Part shown: positions 34,596-42,001 of the stretch, piece by piece | How positions within the stretch are numbered: position 1 is the first letter of the stretch | Layout: each line of letters opens with the position of its first letter | NCBI RefSeq assembly: GCF_001644035.1 | Contig: NZ_LUUG01000107.1 | Span: 1-42,001, forward strand | Length of the DNA: 42,001 nt | Direction of reading: 5' to 3' | Source: Methylomonas methanica | GTDB taxonomy: Bacteria > Pseudomonadota > Gammaproteobacteria > Methylococcales > Methylomonadaceae | Program-made: the position numbers and the translations under genes | Notes under the pieces: generated by a model | The model's database searches: none | Told to the model about the DNA's origin: nothing | What the model saw: only the letters and a program-made list of their open reading frames with translations

Positions 34596-35330
34596 ATGAA
34601 GCGTTTAGTGTCTTTGATTGTTTTGTCCCTGTCGGGAAGTTTTGCCTTCAACTGGTTACCCGTGCGGGCGGCTGATTTAAGCCGAGAACAAGTGATTGAA
34701 CTGAGTAAGGATAAGACGCACAAACTTAGTTTAAAAAAGAAAGATCTTTCAGGTGTCGATCTATCCGGCATTGATTTAAGTGGCGCAGATTTATTCTCTG
34801 CCAATCTGGACGGCTGCAATCTGGATGGCGCAAAACTAAACGGGGCAACGCTCGATCGGGCGCAAATTCGTAAGGCTAGTTTAGTTAAGGCCGATTTGTC
34901 ATCTTCCAGCTTATACGCCGTGGTGTTGGACCATTCCGATTTAACCGAAGCGAACCTCAGCAACAGCCGTATTATCGGTTTGTTGAATCATGTCAATTTA
35001 TCCCGTGCCCAACTCTCGGGGGCCAATCTGGGTGCAGATATGGCCAATCAAGGCATGGCGCCCGCGAGAATCGAAATGAACAATGCCGTACTAATCGGTG
35101 CCAATCTGAGCAACGTTAACCTGAGGCACGCCATCATGCCGAATGCCAATCTGCAAAACGCCAACTTGCACAAGGCGCAACTGCAATGGGCTGATTTATC
35201 AAGAACCGATTTCACCGGTGCCGAGATTTCCGAGGCCGACTTCAGCAACGCCATTCTGGATGGCGCGAAGCTGAACAAAGCCAACGGTCGTGACTCAGCG
35301 TTTGGTTTGAATAAAAGCGCTAAACCTTGA
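34596..35330 (+). CDS. Exported pentapeptide-repeat protein
   Basis: Codes for 244 residues. A signal peptide (VSLIVLSLSGSFAFNWLPVRAAD, about 4-26) is followed from about residue 50 to 235 by repeats of the A(D/N)LXX type: LSGVDLSGIDLSGADLFSAN, LDGCNLDGAKLNGATLDRAQ, and further copies to ISEADFSNAILDGAKLNKAN. These fold into a right-handed square beta-helix. Export is unusual, since the best-known members (QnrA, MfpA) are cytosolic and mimic DNA, so a gyrase-protection role is unlikely. The function is unknown. Confidence 0.85.
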   Translation: MKRLVSLIVLSLSGSFAFNWLPVRAADLSREQVIELSKDKTHKLSLKKKDLSGVDLSGIDLSGADLFSANLDGCNLDGAKLNGATLDRAQIRKASLVKADLSSSSLYAVVLDHSDLTEANLSNSRIIGLLNHVNLSRAQLSGANLGADMANQGMAPARIEMNNAVLIGANLSNVNLRHAIMPNANLQNANLHKAQLQWADLSRTDFTGAEISEADFSNAILDGAKLNKANGRDSAFGLNKSAKP

Positions 35331-35381
35331 TTGATTCCATAGCTTTGCAGCCTTCATATCTTAACTTTAACCTATTAGCCA

Positions 35382-35807
35382 ATGTATCCATTCACTAAAT
35401 GCACAACCGCTTTATTGCCTATCGCCACTTTTGTATTGGCACTAACCAACGTCAGTGTTTGCTCTGCGGCACCCAATGAGGATCAAGTGCCTAACCTTGT
35501 CGGCACCTGGACGGGCGAAAACCAAACCTACGCTGAGAAAAAAGGCTATTCAAACTGGAATAAGACCGTTGAAATTTCCGAGCAGAAGGGACGCATATTC
35601 AAAGGGCAATTCACCTACGCGGATGGCACCAAGCATTTTTTTGGAATCATCTATCCAGATAACATTTCGTTTACCTGGGTGGCGACGGATAGTAAGGGTT
35701 ACAACCAAGGCCGCATTCATGGCAAGAACAGCATAAGCGCCTGTTACACGGAATCCGGTGCAGATGCGACGGTTGGTTGTGCTGAATTGACCAAAAAAGG
35801 TCAATAA
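35382..35807 (+). CDS. Exported hypothetical protein
   Basis: Codes for 141 residues with a signal peptide (ALLPIATFVLALTNVSVCSAA, about 10-30). The mature part is a likely small beta-barrel (LVGTWTGENQTY, KTVEISEQKGRIFKGQFTY, FGIIYPDNISFTWVATD) ending with a cysteine pair (SACYTESGADATVGC). The opening GTWTGE and the strand order recall lipocalin-like or avidin-like small beta-sheet proteins, but no family is assigned. It follows the pentapeptide gene on the same strand. Confidence 0.68.
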   Translation: MYPFTKCTTALLPIATFVLALTNVSVCSAAPNEDQVPNLVGTWTGENQTYAEKKGYSNWNKTVEISEQKGRIFKGQFTYADGTKHFFGIIYPDNISFTWVATDSKGYNQGRIHGKNSISACYTESGADATVGCAELTKKGQ

Positions 35808-35878
35808 GTCGTCATTTAAACCGCTGTGTTTACATTCATCAACAGCCACTTGCCAACAAACATTAAGGAATTACGAGC

Positions 35879-36277
35879 ATGATCGGTATCTGGGGAAACC
35901 ATTCCAGCGAATTCCTGTTCGTCGTAGGCGTGTCAACATTGTTGATCTTCGGTATTCCGATGGCGATCTGGCCGATTCAATGGGCAAAAACCCTCCGATG
36001 GCTTATTCCAAGCCAAACTGATCTAACCGTCTATTATGGCCGGTGCTTAGGTTGCGTTGCATTTGTAGTTGGTGTGTTTGGTGTGGTGGCCTCAGGGGAG
36101 CCGACTGTTCAGTCCTTTTATTTCCGGTTTTTGTTGAGTTGCTGGGTTCTGATGGTTGCAGTGCACATTTATGGAGCACTAAAAGGAATTCAGCCTATAA
36201 CCGAAACCTATGAAATTGGATTTTGGCTTAGTTTGGCAATGCTTACCCTGATGTTCTGGCCAAATATACCCTCCTAA
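35879..36277 (+). CDS. Small integral membrane protein
   Basis: Codes for 132 residues; AAGGA stands about 8 bases before the ATG at 35879. Four hydrophobic segments are visible: FLFVVGVSTLLIFGIPMAIW, VAFVVGVFGVVASG, FLLSCWVLMVAVHIYGAL and GFWLSLAMLTLMFW. No family is recognised. It ends a run of four small envelope genes (PepSY, pentapeptide, exported, membrane) on the same strand. Confidence 0.65.
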   Translation: MIGIWGNHSSEFLFVVGVSTLLIFGIPMAIWPIQWAKTLRWLIPSQTDLTVYYGRCLGCVAFVVGVFGVVASGEPTVQSFYFRFLLSCWVLMVAVHIYGALKGIQPITETYEIGFWLSLAMLTLMFWPNIPS

Positions 36278-36841
36278 CAGAGCGCTCCACCAGTACCAAG
36301 CCCACGAGTTGTTTTGCTTCTTCAATGTTCTTTGCAGACAAAATCAACGGTCGGCTTTCCGTGGGGAACTGGACGTTCAGTTATTTGGAGTCTATGACCG
36401 TTGTGGGTCGGTTTAACTCAGTGACGAACGACCGCTTTCCGGTATCGGAATTCAATGGCAGCTTTCAGTCGATGAATCAGAAGAGCGGACAGTCTCCAGG
36501 CGACCCTAAGCGGACTTACAGATATTAGTCGGAATGTCCGAGATTGAATCTATTTCAGACAGTGTGTCTATGGCTGAGAACCATGCTTTAGAGCAATCCT
36601 GGCTAAGGATATGCTTGGCTCCCAGCATTTCTTAAGTAACTCTAGGTGATCACTACCCTTGGTGAACTCACGTCCCCATTACCGAAAATAAACTTCAATA
36701 TTTAAGTGCCACCCAACTTGAGTTGAACGCTAGCTTAACTTTGCCCCACGAAGTTTTGAATGACTCTAAAAGAGTACTTGCCAAACGATTGCTTCCACTG
36801 TGTGTTGATTATAAAAACGTTAGGTAACACGGCTTCCCAAT

Positions 36842-36858
36842 GAGAAGCTTTTCTTCTC
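36842..36858. promoter_or_regulatory. 17-bp dyad, putative enhancer site 1
   Basis: GAGAAGCTTTTCTTCTC: GAGAA-N7-TTCTC with extra paired bases (6-bp arms). Same size and outer bases as the dyad at 36911-36927; centre-to-centre distance 69 bp. It ends 123 bp before the sigma-54 -24 element. Confidence 0.6.
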
Positions 36859-36910
36859 GCTTTAGATTCGGAAAGAATCCAACGGCTTGGGATTATCGGA
36901 TCAGAATATA

Positions 36911-36927
36911 GAGAACTATAAGTTCTC
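36911..36927. promoter_or_regulatory. 17-bp dyad, putative enhancer site 2
   Basis: GAGAACTATAAGTTCTC, perfect 7-bp arms around ATA. It ends 54 bp before the -24 element. With site 1 it forms a pair placed as upstream activating sequences of sigma-54 promoters usually are. Confidence 0.65.
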
Positions 36928-36981
36928 ACTTGATCGCGGACCATAAAGCACAACCCATTGATATTTATAATAATATTAATA

Positions 36982-36997
36982 TGGCACATTCAATGCA
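36982..36997 (+). promoter_or_regulatory. Sigma-54 promoter (-24/-12)
   Basis: TGGCACATTCAATGCA matches TGGCAC-N5-WTGCW, with the required 10 bp between the GG and GC pairs. It lies 102 bp before the ATG at 37100. A sigma-54 activator gene is at 39161, in the same cluster. Confidence 0.78.
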
Positions 36998-37099
36998 TCT
37001 TACATCTACGTCGGGCCACTACGGCCACGGCCAAAACAGCGGGTATGGGCAGGCTATTTGGACGTACCCAAGAACTAACAACTAATTCAGGAGATGTAT

Positions 37100-37756
37100 A
37101 TGTCATCGTTAAAAGACCAATTAACCACCCGTATCGCGGCCTATGATCATTGGGCCTCTCGTCGTCAATATGGGCCAGATGGTCACAACGACCGTAGTCT
37201 ATGGGTCCTTGCTTGTATGGACGAGCGTCTACCGATTGATGAGGCCCTCGGAATCAATGTGGACTCGCCGGTCGGCGGTGGTGATGCTCACTGTTTTCGT
37301 AATGCCGGCGGGATCGTTACCGATGATGCAATTCGTTCAGCGATGCTGACATGCAATTTTTTTGGGACCAAGGAAATTGTCATCGTTCAGCATACTCAAT
37401 GCGGCATGCTTTCCGCTAATGCGAACGATTTGGAAAAGATGCTTCGTGCTAGAGGGATCGATATTGATTCATTAACGCTAGACCCGACTTTATCAGAGCT
37501 TAAACTCGATAAAGGCGCTTTCGCTAAATGGATTGGCATGATGGATGATGTCGATGAAACCTGCATTAAAACCGTCGAAACTTTTCGCAACCATCCATTA
37601 ATCCCGAAAGATGTCGTAGTTAGCGGTTGGGTATGGGAAGTGGAAACTCGCCGTCTGCGTGCCCCCACTTTTGATGCGCAAAAACGAGCTCGCACGGATG
37701 TTACCTCGGCTCAATTCGGTGTTACAGCCAAACAACCTCTTCGCTGGACGGCCTAA
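37100..37756 (+). CDS. Beta-carbonic-anhydrase-fold enzyme, COS/CS2-hydrolase-like
   Basis: Codes for 218 residues. The start at 37100 (MSSLKDQL) has AGGAG 6 bases upstream; an ATG two codons earlier is less likely. Zinc ligands and partner residues of the beta-class are in place: Cys39-x-Asp41-x-Arg43 (CMDER) and His98-x-x-Cys101 (HTQC), with the GDAHCFRNAGGIVTDDAIRS segment between. This variant subclass includes carbonyl sulfide and CS2 hydrolases; true substrate (CO2, COS or CS2) cannot be decided by eye. A sigma-54 promoter and two dyads precede it, so expression is probably conditional and strong when induced. Confidence 0.8.
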   Translation: MSSLKDQLTTRIAAYDHWASRRQYGPDGHNDRSLWVLACMDERLPIDEALGINVDSPVGGGDAHCFRNAGGIVTDDAIRSAMLTCNFFGTKEIVIVQHTQCGMLSANANDLEKMLRARGIDIDSLTLDPTLSELKLDKGAFAKWIGMMDDVDETCIKTVETFRNHPLIPKDVVVSGWVWEVETRRLRAPTFDAQKRARTDVTSAQFGVTAKQPLRWTA

Positions 37757-37801
37757 CGCCGGTCAGTAAAACAAACGATTCACTCTAAGTTAGAAGTGCT
37801 T

Positions 37802-37821
37802 TCCCGGGCGAAAGCCCGGGA
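37802..37821 (+). terminator. GNRA-capped hairpin between the hydrolase and FmdB genes
   Basis: TCCCGGGC-GAAA-GCCCGGGA is a perfect 8-bp GC-rich stem with a GAAA tetraloop. No T-run follows, so it may attenuate or protect the upstream transcript end rather than fully terminate. It lies 46 bp after the stop of the hydrolase-like gene. Confidence 0.65.
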
Positions 37822-37875
37822 TCGATCAAAACCCATGCGTACTTTTTACGTCTTAAATATTGGAGGTAATGTTCA

Positions 37876-38163
37876 ATGCCAACTTATGATTACCATTGCG
37901 AAAGCTGCTGCTCTGATATGGAATTTCGCCATCCAGTCAACGGAAATGCACCGGAATGCTCCCGATGTGGAAGCATAATGAAAAAAAGAATTCTGTCGGC
38001 GCCTGCCGTTCACGGTTACATGGCTGCGGGAAGAAACCAGGCTATGGCTTCGCTTCATCGCCCCCTCGAAAAGGCTAGTCATCGCCACGGTCCAGGATGC
38101 GGATGTTGCGGAGCCCATCATCACGCAAGTAACAGCAAGGTTTCCTCTTCAACTGCCGACTGA
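37876..38163 (+). CDS. FmdB-family zinc-ribbon protein
   Basis: Codes for 95 residues with GGAGG 9 bases before the ATG. MPTYDYHCESCCSDMEF and PECSRCGSIMKKRIL form the FmdB/CxxC zinc ribbon with CESC and CSRC pairs. The C-terminal half is His/Cys rich (SHRHGPGCGCCGAHHHA) and may bind a further metal. FmdB proteins are small and found near formamidase, amidase or one-carbon genes; the mechanism is unclear. Here it follows the hydrolase-like gene and precedes a metal transporter, so a role in metal handling for the enzyme is plausible. Confidence 0.82.
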   Translation: MPTYDYHCESCCSDMEFRHPVNGNAPECSRCGSIMKKRILSAPAVHGYMAAGRNQAMASLHRPLEKASHRHGPGCGCCGAHHHASNSKVSSSTAD

Positions 38164-38215
38164 TGGGGCGTCGGGATCGCATCGCTGGTTCGAGAATAAT
38201 TCAGGCCACACTTTC

Positions 38216-39112
38216 ATGAGCACACTTGTTTGGATCATCATTTTCACCCTCACTGGAGGCCTGCTCAGTGTCGGGGCGGCAGGCTTATTTTTACTGATTC
38301 CAAATCGCTACCACCCACGAATTTTACCTCATGGGCTTAGCTTCGCCGTGGGAGCGTTGTTGAGCGTCGCATTTCTGGATCTTCTGCCGGATGCACTTCG
38401 TACTGCCGGGGAAAAGCATACTCAAAGTTTGCTGGCGACGGTTTTGGTTGGCATTATCAGTTTCTTCCTATTGGAGAAATTTCTACTATGGCGGCACTGC
38501 CATGCAGGCGATTGCGTTACTCATGGTAAGGTTGGCTCCCATCGGTCGGCCGGCACCCTGATTATCGTGGGTGATGCCATCCACAACTTTATCGATGGCG
38601 TCCTTATCGCGGCGGCCTTCCTTACGGATACCCATCTAGGGATCATCACCAGCATCGCGGTGACGGCTCATGAAATTCCTCAGGAAATAGGTGACTTTGC
38701 TATTCTGATTGAAAGCGGTTACGGTCGTACCAAGGCATTACGCTATAATCTGATGTCCAGTCTATCCACACTGGTCGGGGGAATACTAGCCTATTTCAGT
38801 CTGGCATATTTACATGAAATGTTGCCCTACATTTTGGCCTTGGCGGCATCAAGCTTTTTATACGTTGCCATAGCCGATCTTATCCCCAGTCTCCATCAAC
38901 GCACCGCCATTGCAAAACAATCTGCATTTCAGCAAATTGGCCTCATTACGTTCAGTATTTTTTTGGTGTATTGGATTCATGGTCAAGCCGAGGCTTTCCA
39001 TAACCGCCAAGGGGGTGAGATTAAAACGACACAACCATTAGAATCTCGACCTATATGGGATGCAAAGGTTGCTATTGCTCCACTACATGGCAACGGAAAG
39101 TACAACATTTGA
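38216..39112 (+). CDS. ZIP-family divalent metal transporter
   Basis: Codes for 298 residues with about seven or eight membrane segments. ZIP hallmarks are His123-Asn-x-x-Asp in DAIHNFIDGVLIAA and His152 in TAHEIPQEIGD, the two metal-path helices. A His/Cys cluster (RHCHAGDCVTHGKVGSHR, about 93-110) forms the cytosolic loop between segments 3 and 4. It would bring in zinc or iron. Position after an FmdB zinc ribbon and a zinc-type hydrolase suggests zinc supply for that enzyme; this is inference. Confidence 0.88.
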   Translation: MSTLVWIIIFTLTGGLLSVGAAGLFLLIPNRYHPRILPHGLSFAVGALLSVAFLDLLPDALRTAGEKHTQSLLATVLVGIISFFLLEKFLLWRHCHAGDCVTHGKVGSHRSAGTLIIVGDAIHNFIDGVLIAAAFLTDTHLGIITSIAVTAHEIPQEIGDFAILIESGYGRTKALRYNLMSSLSTLVGGILAYFSLAYLHEMLPYILALAASSFLYVAIADLIPSLHQRTAIAKQSAFQQIGLITFSIFLVYWIHGQAEAFHNRQGGEIKTTQPLESRPIWDAKVAIAPLHGNGKYNI

Positions 39113-39160
39113 TAGCAATCAAATATTTTCTTTTTTTTCAATTTAAATCCTTGTGCAACC

Positions 39161-40741
39161 ATGTCCGACACCTTATTGCCCGAGCTAAATGCCATATCTT
39201 TCCTTCAGATGTTTATTACCCAAAGCGTCAAGCTAGCAGGACAATACAACAGTGAACGAGGAACAGCCAATCACATCCAGGACTTAGGGTTGACTGCCAG
39301 CAGTTATCTTGAAGCCCACGCCCGCCGTCAGTTGGGACTGTCTGGTAAAATTTCCCCCGAACAATATGCGTCGATCATTACACATATCAAGCAACAAATT
39401 GGCGGGAGCTTCACCCAGGTTCCAAGCGGTTCGGCAGGTTGCGTATGCGTTGAAAATTTCCGTTGCCCGTTCGGCGAACGCGTCAAAGAAGCTCCAGAGC
39501 TCTGTCGCACCACTGCTTCAGTATTCGGCGGCATTGCAGCCCGAAATTTCGGTTACGCAAAAGTAGTGCTCAACAAGCGCATCGCCACTGGCGATGGTAA
39601 ATGCGAAGTTACGATTTATACCGATCGTGAAGCTGCCCCGATTGAAGAAGGCGATGAATATCTAAACGAGGGGGGCATGATTGTTTCACGATCTGCTATT
39701 GCCGAGGTCGCCGCACGTGTTTCGGAAAAAATGGCTCGAACATGGAATCCAAAGGATGTTTCGGGTCAGAAGCGAGTATTGGATCGGCCAGAGCTAATCG
39801 CCGAATCTGAGGTAATGCGCGAAGCGCTACAAGCGGTCGAATTGGTCGCCCCGACTTCTGCCAATGTGCTGATTAACGGCGAGACCGGGGTTGGCAAAGA
39901 AGTGATCGCGCGGGCTATCCACGCGCTCAGTGATCGGAACACACAGAAATTTGTTGCTGTTAATTGTGGCGCCATTCCGGAAAGCCTGCTCGAAAGTGCC
40001 TTATTCGGCCATGAAAAAGGCGCATTTACCGGAGCACACGAACATCGTCATGGTTTTTTTGAAAGAGCGGATGGTGGTACCCTTTTTCTCGACGAAATTG
40101 ATAGCTTGCCGCTCCTTTCTCAAGCCAATCTCCTTCGTGTCCTCCAAGAAGGCGAATTCGAGCGAGTCGGCGGCGCGCAGGTTCTACATAGTAATGTCCG
40201 TATCATAACCGCCTCCAACCGCCCTTTGCTGGAACTTGTCGACCAAGGACGGTTCCGCAAGGATCTATATTATCGGCTTAACGTCGTTACCATCCGCATA
40301 TCACCTTTGAGGGAGCGTCGTGAAGATATTACTGCTTTGGTCAATTATCTGTTGAAACAGATAGCTCATCGTTATGGCAAGTTCCCGAAGGTTCTGAGTA
40401 ACGAGGCCTGGCAACAGATCATGGCCTATGAATGGCCGGGAAATGTTAGGGAGCTGGAGAATGTACTGGAACGCGCATTTCTGTTTTCATCCGGGCAAAT
40501 CATCACCAAGGTCGGCTTAGATGTAAGTCCTAAGGCTAGTGTTTCGGCGGACCAGGAAAACCTGCGCGGCAAAAAACGGTTGGCCGCTAGCCAAGTAGAG
40601 ACCAAGACCTTACAAGATGCCTTAGTCAAACACAATGGCAATGTCACTGCGGTAGCCAATGAGATCGGCATAAGTCGCCGCGCTATACACCAGAAGTTGA
40701 AACACTACAATATCGATGCTGGAGTTTTTCGGAAGCGATAA
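39161..40741 (+). CDS. Sigma-54-dependent activator with N-terminal cysteine-bearing sensor-like domain
   Basis: Codes for 526 residues. The N-terminal 200 residues have the GCVCVENFRCPFGERVKEAPELCR block (Cys94, 96, 102, 115; also Cys148) typical of the methanogen output domain 1 (MetOD1) type, which may bind a metal or thiol ligand. The AAA+ domain shows Walker A GETGVGKE (240-247), the sigma-54 contact loop GAFTGA (287-292), Walker B DEID (311-314), and a Fis-type helix-turn-helix at the C-terminus (GNVTAVANEIGISRRAIHQKL). It is the likely activator of the sigma-54 promoter at 36982. Confidence 0.9.
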   Translation: MSDTLLPELNAISFLQMFITQSVKLAGQYNSERGTANHIQDLGLTASSYLEAHARRQLGLSGKISPEQYASIITHIKQQIGGSFTQVPSGSAGCVCVENFRCPFGERVKEAPELCRTTASVFGGIAARNFGYAKVVLNKRIATGDGKCEVTIYTDREAAPIEEGDEYLNEGGMIVSRSAIAEVAARVSEKMARTWNPKDVSGQKRVLDRPELIAESEVMREALQAVELVAPTSANVLINGETGVGKEVIARAIHALSDRNTQKFVAVNCGAIPESLLESALFGHEKGAFTGAHEHRHGFFERADGGTLFLDEIDSLPLLSQANLLRVLQEGEFERVGGAQVLHSNVRIITASNRPLLELVDQGRFRKDLYYRLNVVTIRISPLRERREDITALVNYLLKQIAHRYGKFPKVLSNEAWQQIMAYEWPGNVRELENVLERAFLFSSGQIITKVGLDVSPKASVSADQENLRGKKRLAASQVETKTLQDALVKHNGNVTAVANEIGISRRAIHQKLKHYNIDAGVFRKR

Positions 40742-40786
40742 ATTGTCACTATCGATCACCCCAACCTTATTAGAGAGACGAATCAT

Positions 40787-41185
40787 ATGAAACATCTTAG
40801 CCACACTATTTATCTAGCATCTATATTGGGCTTTTACCTGTTGATGAATTCTGCCGTCAACGCCGATGAATCATCAGCAAAATTTTCACGCGAACTGTTA
40901 TTAAAAAAATACGTTTCACTACCAGCTAATGAAATTGATACTCATGTTATACGGGTGCGCTTTCCCAAAGGCTACAAAACACCATTGCATACACATGAAG
41001 GCCCAGGACCGCGTTATGTACTCAGAGGGCGATTAAAAATTGAGGATAGCGGTCAAAGCAATGTTTTCGGTCCAGGTGAAGTATTTTGGGAAACCGGGGC
41101 TGAAATGTCGGTAGAGAATATCGGAAAAGGCGAAGCTGAAATTATTATATTTGAGATGGCTCCCGCTAAGACTGACGCACATTAG
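40787..41185 (+). CDS. Exported cupin-domain protein
   Basis: Codes for 132 residues. A signal peptide (TIYLASILGFYLLMNSAVNAD) precedes a cupin barrel: RVRFPKGYKTPLHTHEGPGPRYVLRGRL carries the HxH metal motif and a glutamate, and the second motif FGPGEVFWETGAEMSVENIGKGEA follows. RBS GAGAGAC lies upstream. The substrate is unknown. It ends the cluster and is the last gene before the Tn3-family end; it could belong to the hydrolase regulon or simply sit beside it. Confidence 0.82.
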   Translation: MKHLSHTIYLASILGFYLLMNSAVNADESSAKFSRELLLKKYVSLPANEIDTHVIRVRFPKGYKTPLHTHEGPGPRYVLRGRLKIEDSGQSNVFGPGEVFWETGAEMSVENIGKGEAEIIIFEMAPAKTDAH

Positions 41186-41195
41186 CAGCTTATAA

Positions 41196-41233
41196 GGGAT
41201 AGCCGCAGAATTCGGAAAAAATAGTACGCTAAG
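41196..41233. repeat. 38-bp terminal inverted repeat of a Tn3-family transposon
   Basis: Begins GGGATAGCCGCAG and ends TAGTACGCTAAG; the length of exactly 38 bp and the TACGCTAAG inner end are typical of Tn3-family termini. The tnpA stop lies inside it. The matching other end is outside the window. Confidence 0.8.
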
Positions 41234-42001
41234 ACTTTTCAGTAGTTCGCAGCGGTCTGAATTGCCCTTCTTCAATCTTTCTATTCTGACGCCAAATGTA
41301 ATCGCCCGTCAGACTGATGTGTTCCCAACCCAACGGCGACAAGTATTGCAGTAGCGCATCATCAATAGGCTTGTCCAATCCCCGCAGTTTTTCGACAGCC
41401 CTTTCCAGATATACGGTGTTCCATAACACAATGGCCGCCGTTACCAAATTAAGGCCACTGGCACGATAACGCTGTTGTTCGAAGCTTCGGTCGCGGATTT
41501 CGCCCAGGCGATTAAAGAATACCGCTCTGGCTAAGGCATTGCGGGCCTCGCCCTTATTCAGTCCCGCATGGACACGTCGGCGCAGTTCTACGTTTTGCAA
41601 CCAATCCAAAATGAACAAGGTGCGCTCGATACGACCCAGTTCGCGCAAGGCCACAGCCAGTCCATTCTGCCGTGGGTAACTGCCCAGTTTCCGTAGCATC
41701 AACGACGCGGTGACAGTGCCTTGTTTGATTGACGTCGCAAGCCGTAGTATCTCGTCCCAATGCGTTTGGATGCTTTTGATATTCAAATTACCGCCGATCA
41801 TGCTCTGCAACGCTGGGTAATCTTGGCCGTTTTTCGGTATATATAGCTTGGTATCCTTCAAATCGCGAATACGGGGCGCAAAGCGAAATCCCAGCAAATG
41901 CATAAGCGCGAAGACATGATCGGTAAAACCAGCGGTATCGGTGTAATGCTCTTCGATACGTAAATCCGATTCGTGATACAACAAACCATCGAGCACATAG
42001 G
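41229..42001 (-). CDS. tnpA: Tn3-family transposase TnpA, 3' part (cut by window edge)
   Basis: The C-terminal 256 residues or so of TnpA are in the window; the frame continues past 42001. Hallmarks are [20 protein letters not shown], then [20 protein letters not shown] with a catalytic Asp, [11 protein letters not shown], and the [20 protein letters not shown] segment with the catalytic Glu. The end, [12 protein letters not shown], is normal. It belongs to the 38-bp repeat at 41196 and marks the boundary of a transposon extending rightward. Confidence 0.92.
   Translation of the reverse strand, partial: YVLDGLLYHESDLRIEEHYTDTAGFTDHVFALMHLLGFRFAPRIRDLKDTKLYIPKNGQDYPALQSMIGGNLNIKSIQTHWDEILRLATSIKQGTVTASLMLRKLGSYPRQNGLAVALRELGRIERTLFILDWLQNVELRRRVHAGLNKGEARNALARAVFFNRLGEIRDRSFEQQRYRASGLNLVTAAIVLWNTVYLERAVEKLRGLDKPIDDALLQYLSPLGWEHISLTGDYIWRQNRKIEEGQFRPLRTTEKS

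Larger units (their letters stand above)
36278..37099. other. 822-bp control region upstream of the hydrolase-like gene
   Basis: No convincing gene. The left half (36278-36700) contains short open frames that I regard as chance. The right part holds two 17-bp dyads and a sigma-54 promoter, listed separately. The long leader fits enhancer-dependent transcription. Confidence 0.6.

Noticed and set aside
36325-36528. Plus-strand 67-codon open frame
   Set aside because: No ribosome binding site and no recognisable protein features; probably chance.
36735-36989. Minus-strand 84-codon open frame in the sigma-54 control region
   Set aside because: No ribosome binding site; covers the dyads and promoter; composition looks random.

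Overview
The window reads as part of a large conjugative plasmid, or a replication-proficient mobile element, of a gammaproteobacterium. Codon use, protein types and the accessory genes (RIT recombinase trio, umuDC, COS/CS2-hydrolase-like enzyme, tonB/exbBD) would fit a methanotroph such as Methylomonas, but that host guess is inference. Replication is supported by a TrfA-family initiator followed at once by eight 16-bp iterons, an AT-rich stretch and a consensus DnaA box.

Layout. 1-5335: three overlapping tyrosine recombinase genes (RIT trio); the third is cut by an IS21-family element (istA/istB). 5336-9990: small unknown gene, umuD-umuC (translesion polymerase V) divergent from yedK (HMCES-type abasic-site sensor), and an exported ChaN/EreA-like protein. 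10221-16292 (minus strand): an unknown gene, then a DUF4400 membrane protein, the coupling protein TraD and the MobH-type relaxase TraI, the last three with 4-bp start/stop overlaps. 16403-18598: lipoprotein-like gene, trfA, iteron origin and a MobI-like gene. 18599-19086: repeat-rich intergenic region that is the best oriT candidate. 19087-24874: traF-traH-traG of an F-type mating apparatus. 24864-29404: convergent zinc-ribbon membrane protein, Fic enzyme, broken toxin-antitoxin locus with an AbiEi tail, and an operon of lytic transglycosylase plus FlhD- and FlhC-like activators (the SetDC/AcaDC type). 29609-30280: short orphan tyrosine recombinase with a strong hairpin. 30575-33700: exbB, exbD split by an IS1595-family element with an 8-bp target duplication, and divergent tonB. 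33816-36277: PepSY, pentapeptide-repeat, exported and membrane proteins. 36278-41185: a sigma-54 promoter with two matching 17-bp dyads, a beta-carbonic-anhydrase/COS-CS2-hydrolase-like gene, an FmdB-type zinc ribbon, a ZIP metal transporter, a sigma-54 activator with an N-terminal cysteine-containing sensor-like domain, and an exported cupin. 41196-42001: the end of a Tn3-family transposon with its 38-bp inverted repeat and the 3' part of tnpA.

How it fits together. MobH relaxase, TraD, DUF4400, MobI, TraF/H/G, a lytic transglycosylase and an FlhDC-like activator are the parts list of SXT/R391 and IncA/C elements, but here they accompany a TrfA/iteron replicon. A related inverted repeat (core AATAAAGGYC-N6-GRCCTTTATT) sits in both divergent control regions, traI/lipoprotein-trfA and mobI/traF, and looks like a shared operator. 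The remaining F-type pilus and core genes (traL-E-K-B-V-A-C-W-U-N) are not in the window. The 36-41 kb block looks like a self-contained cargo regulon in which the sigma-54 activator would control the hydrolase-like gene through the two dyads.
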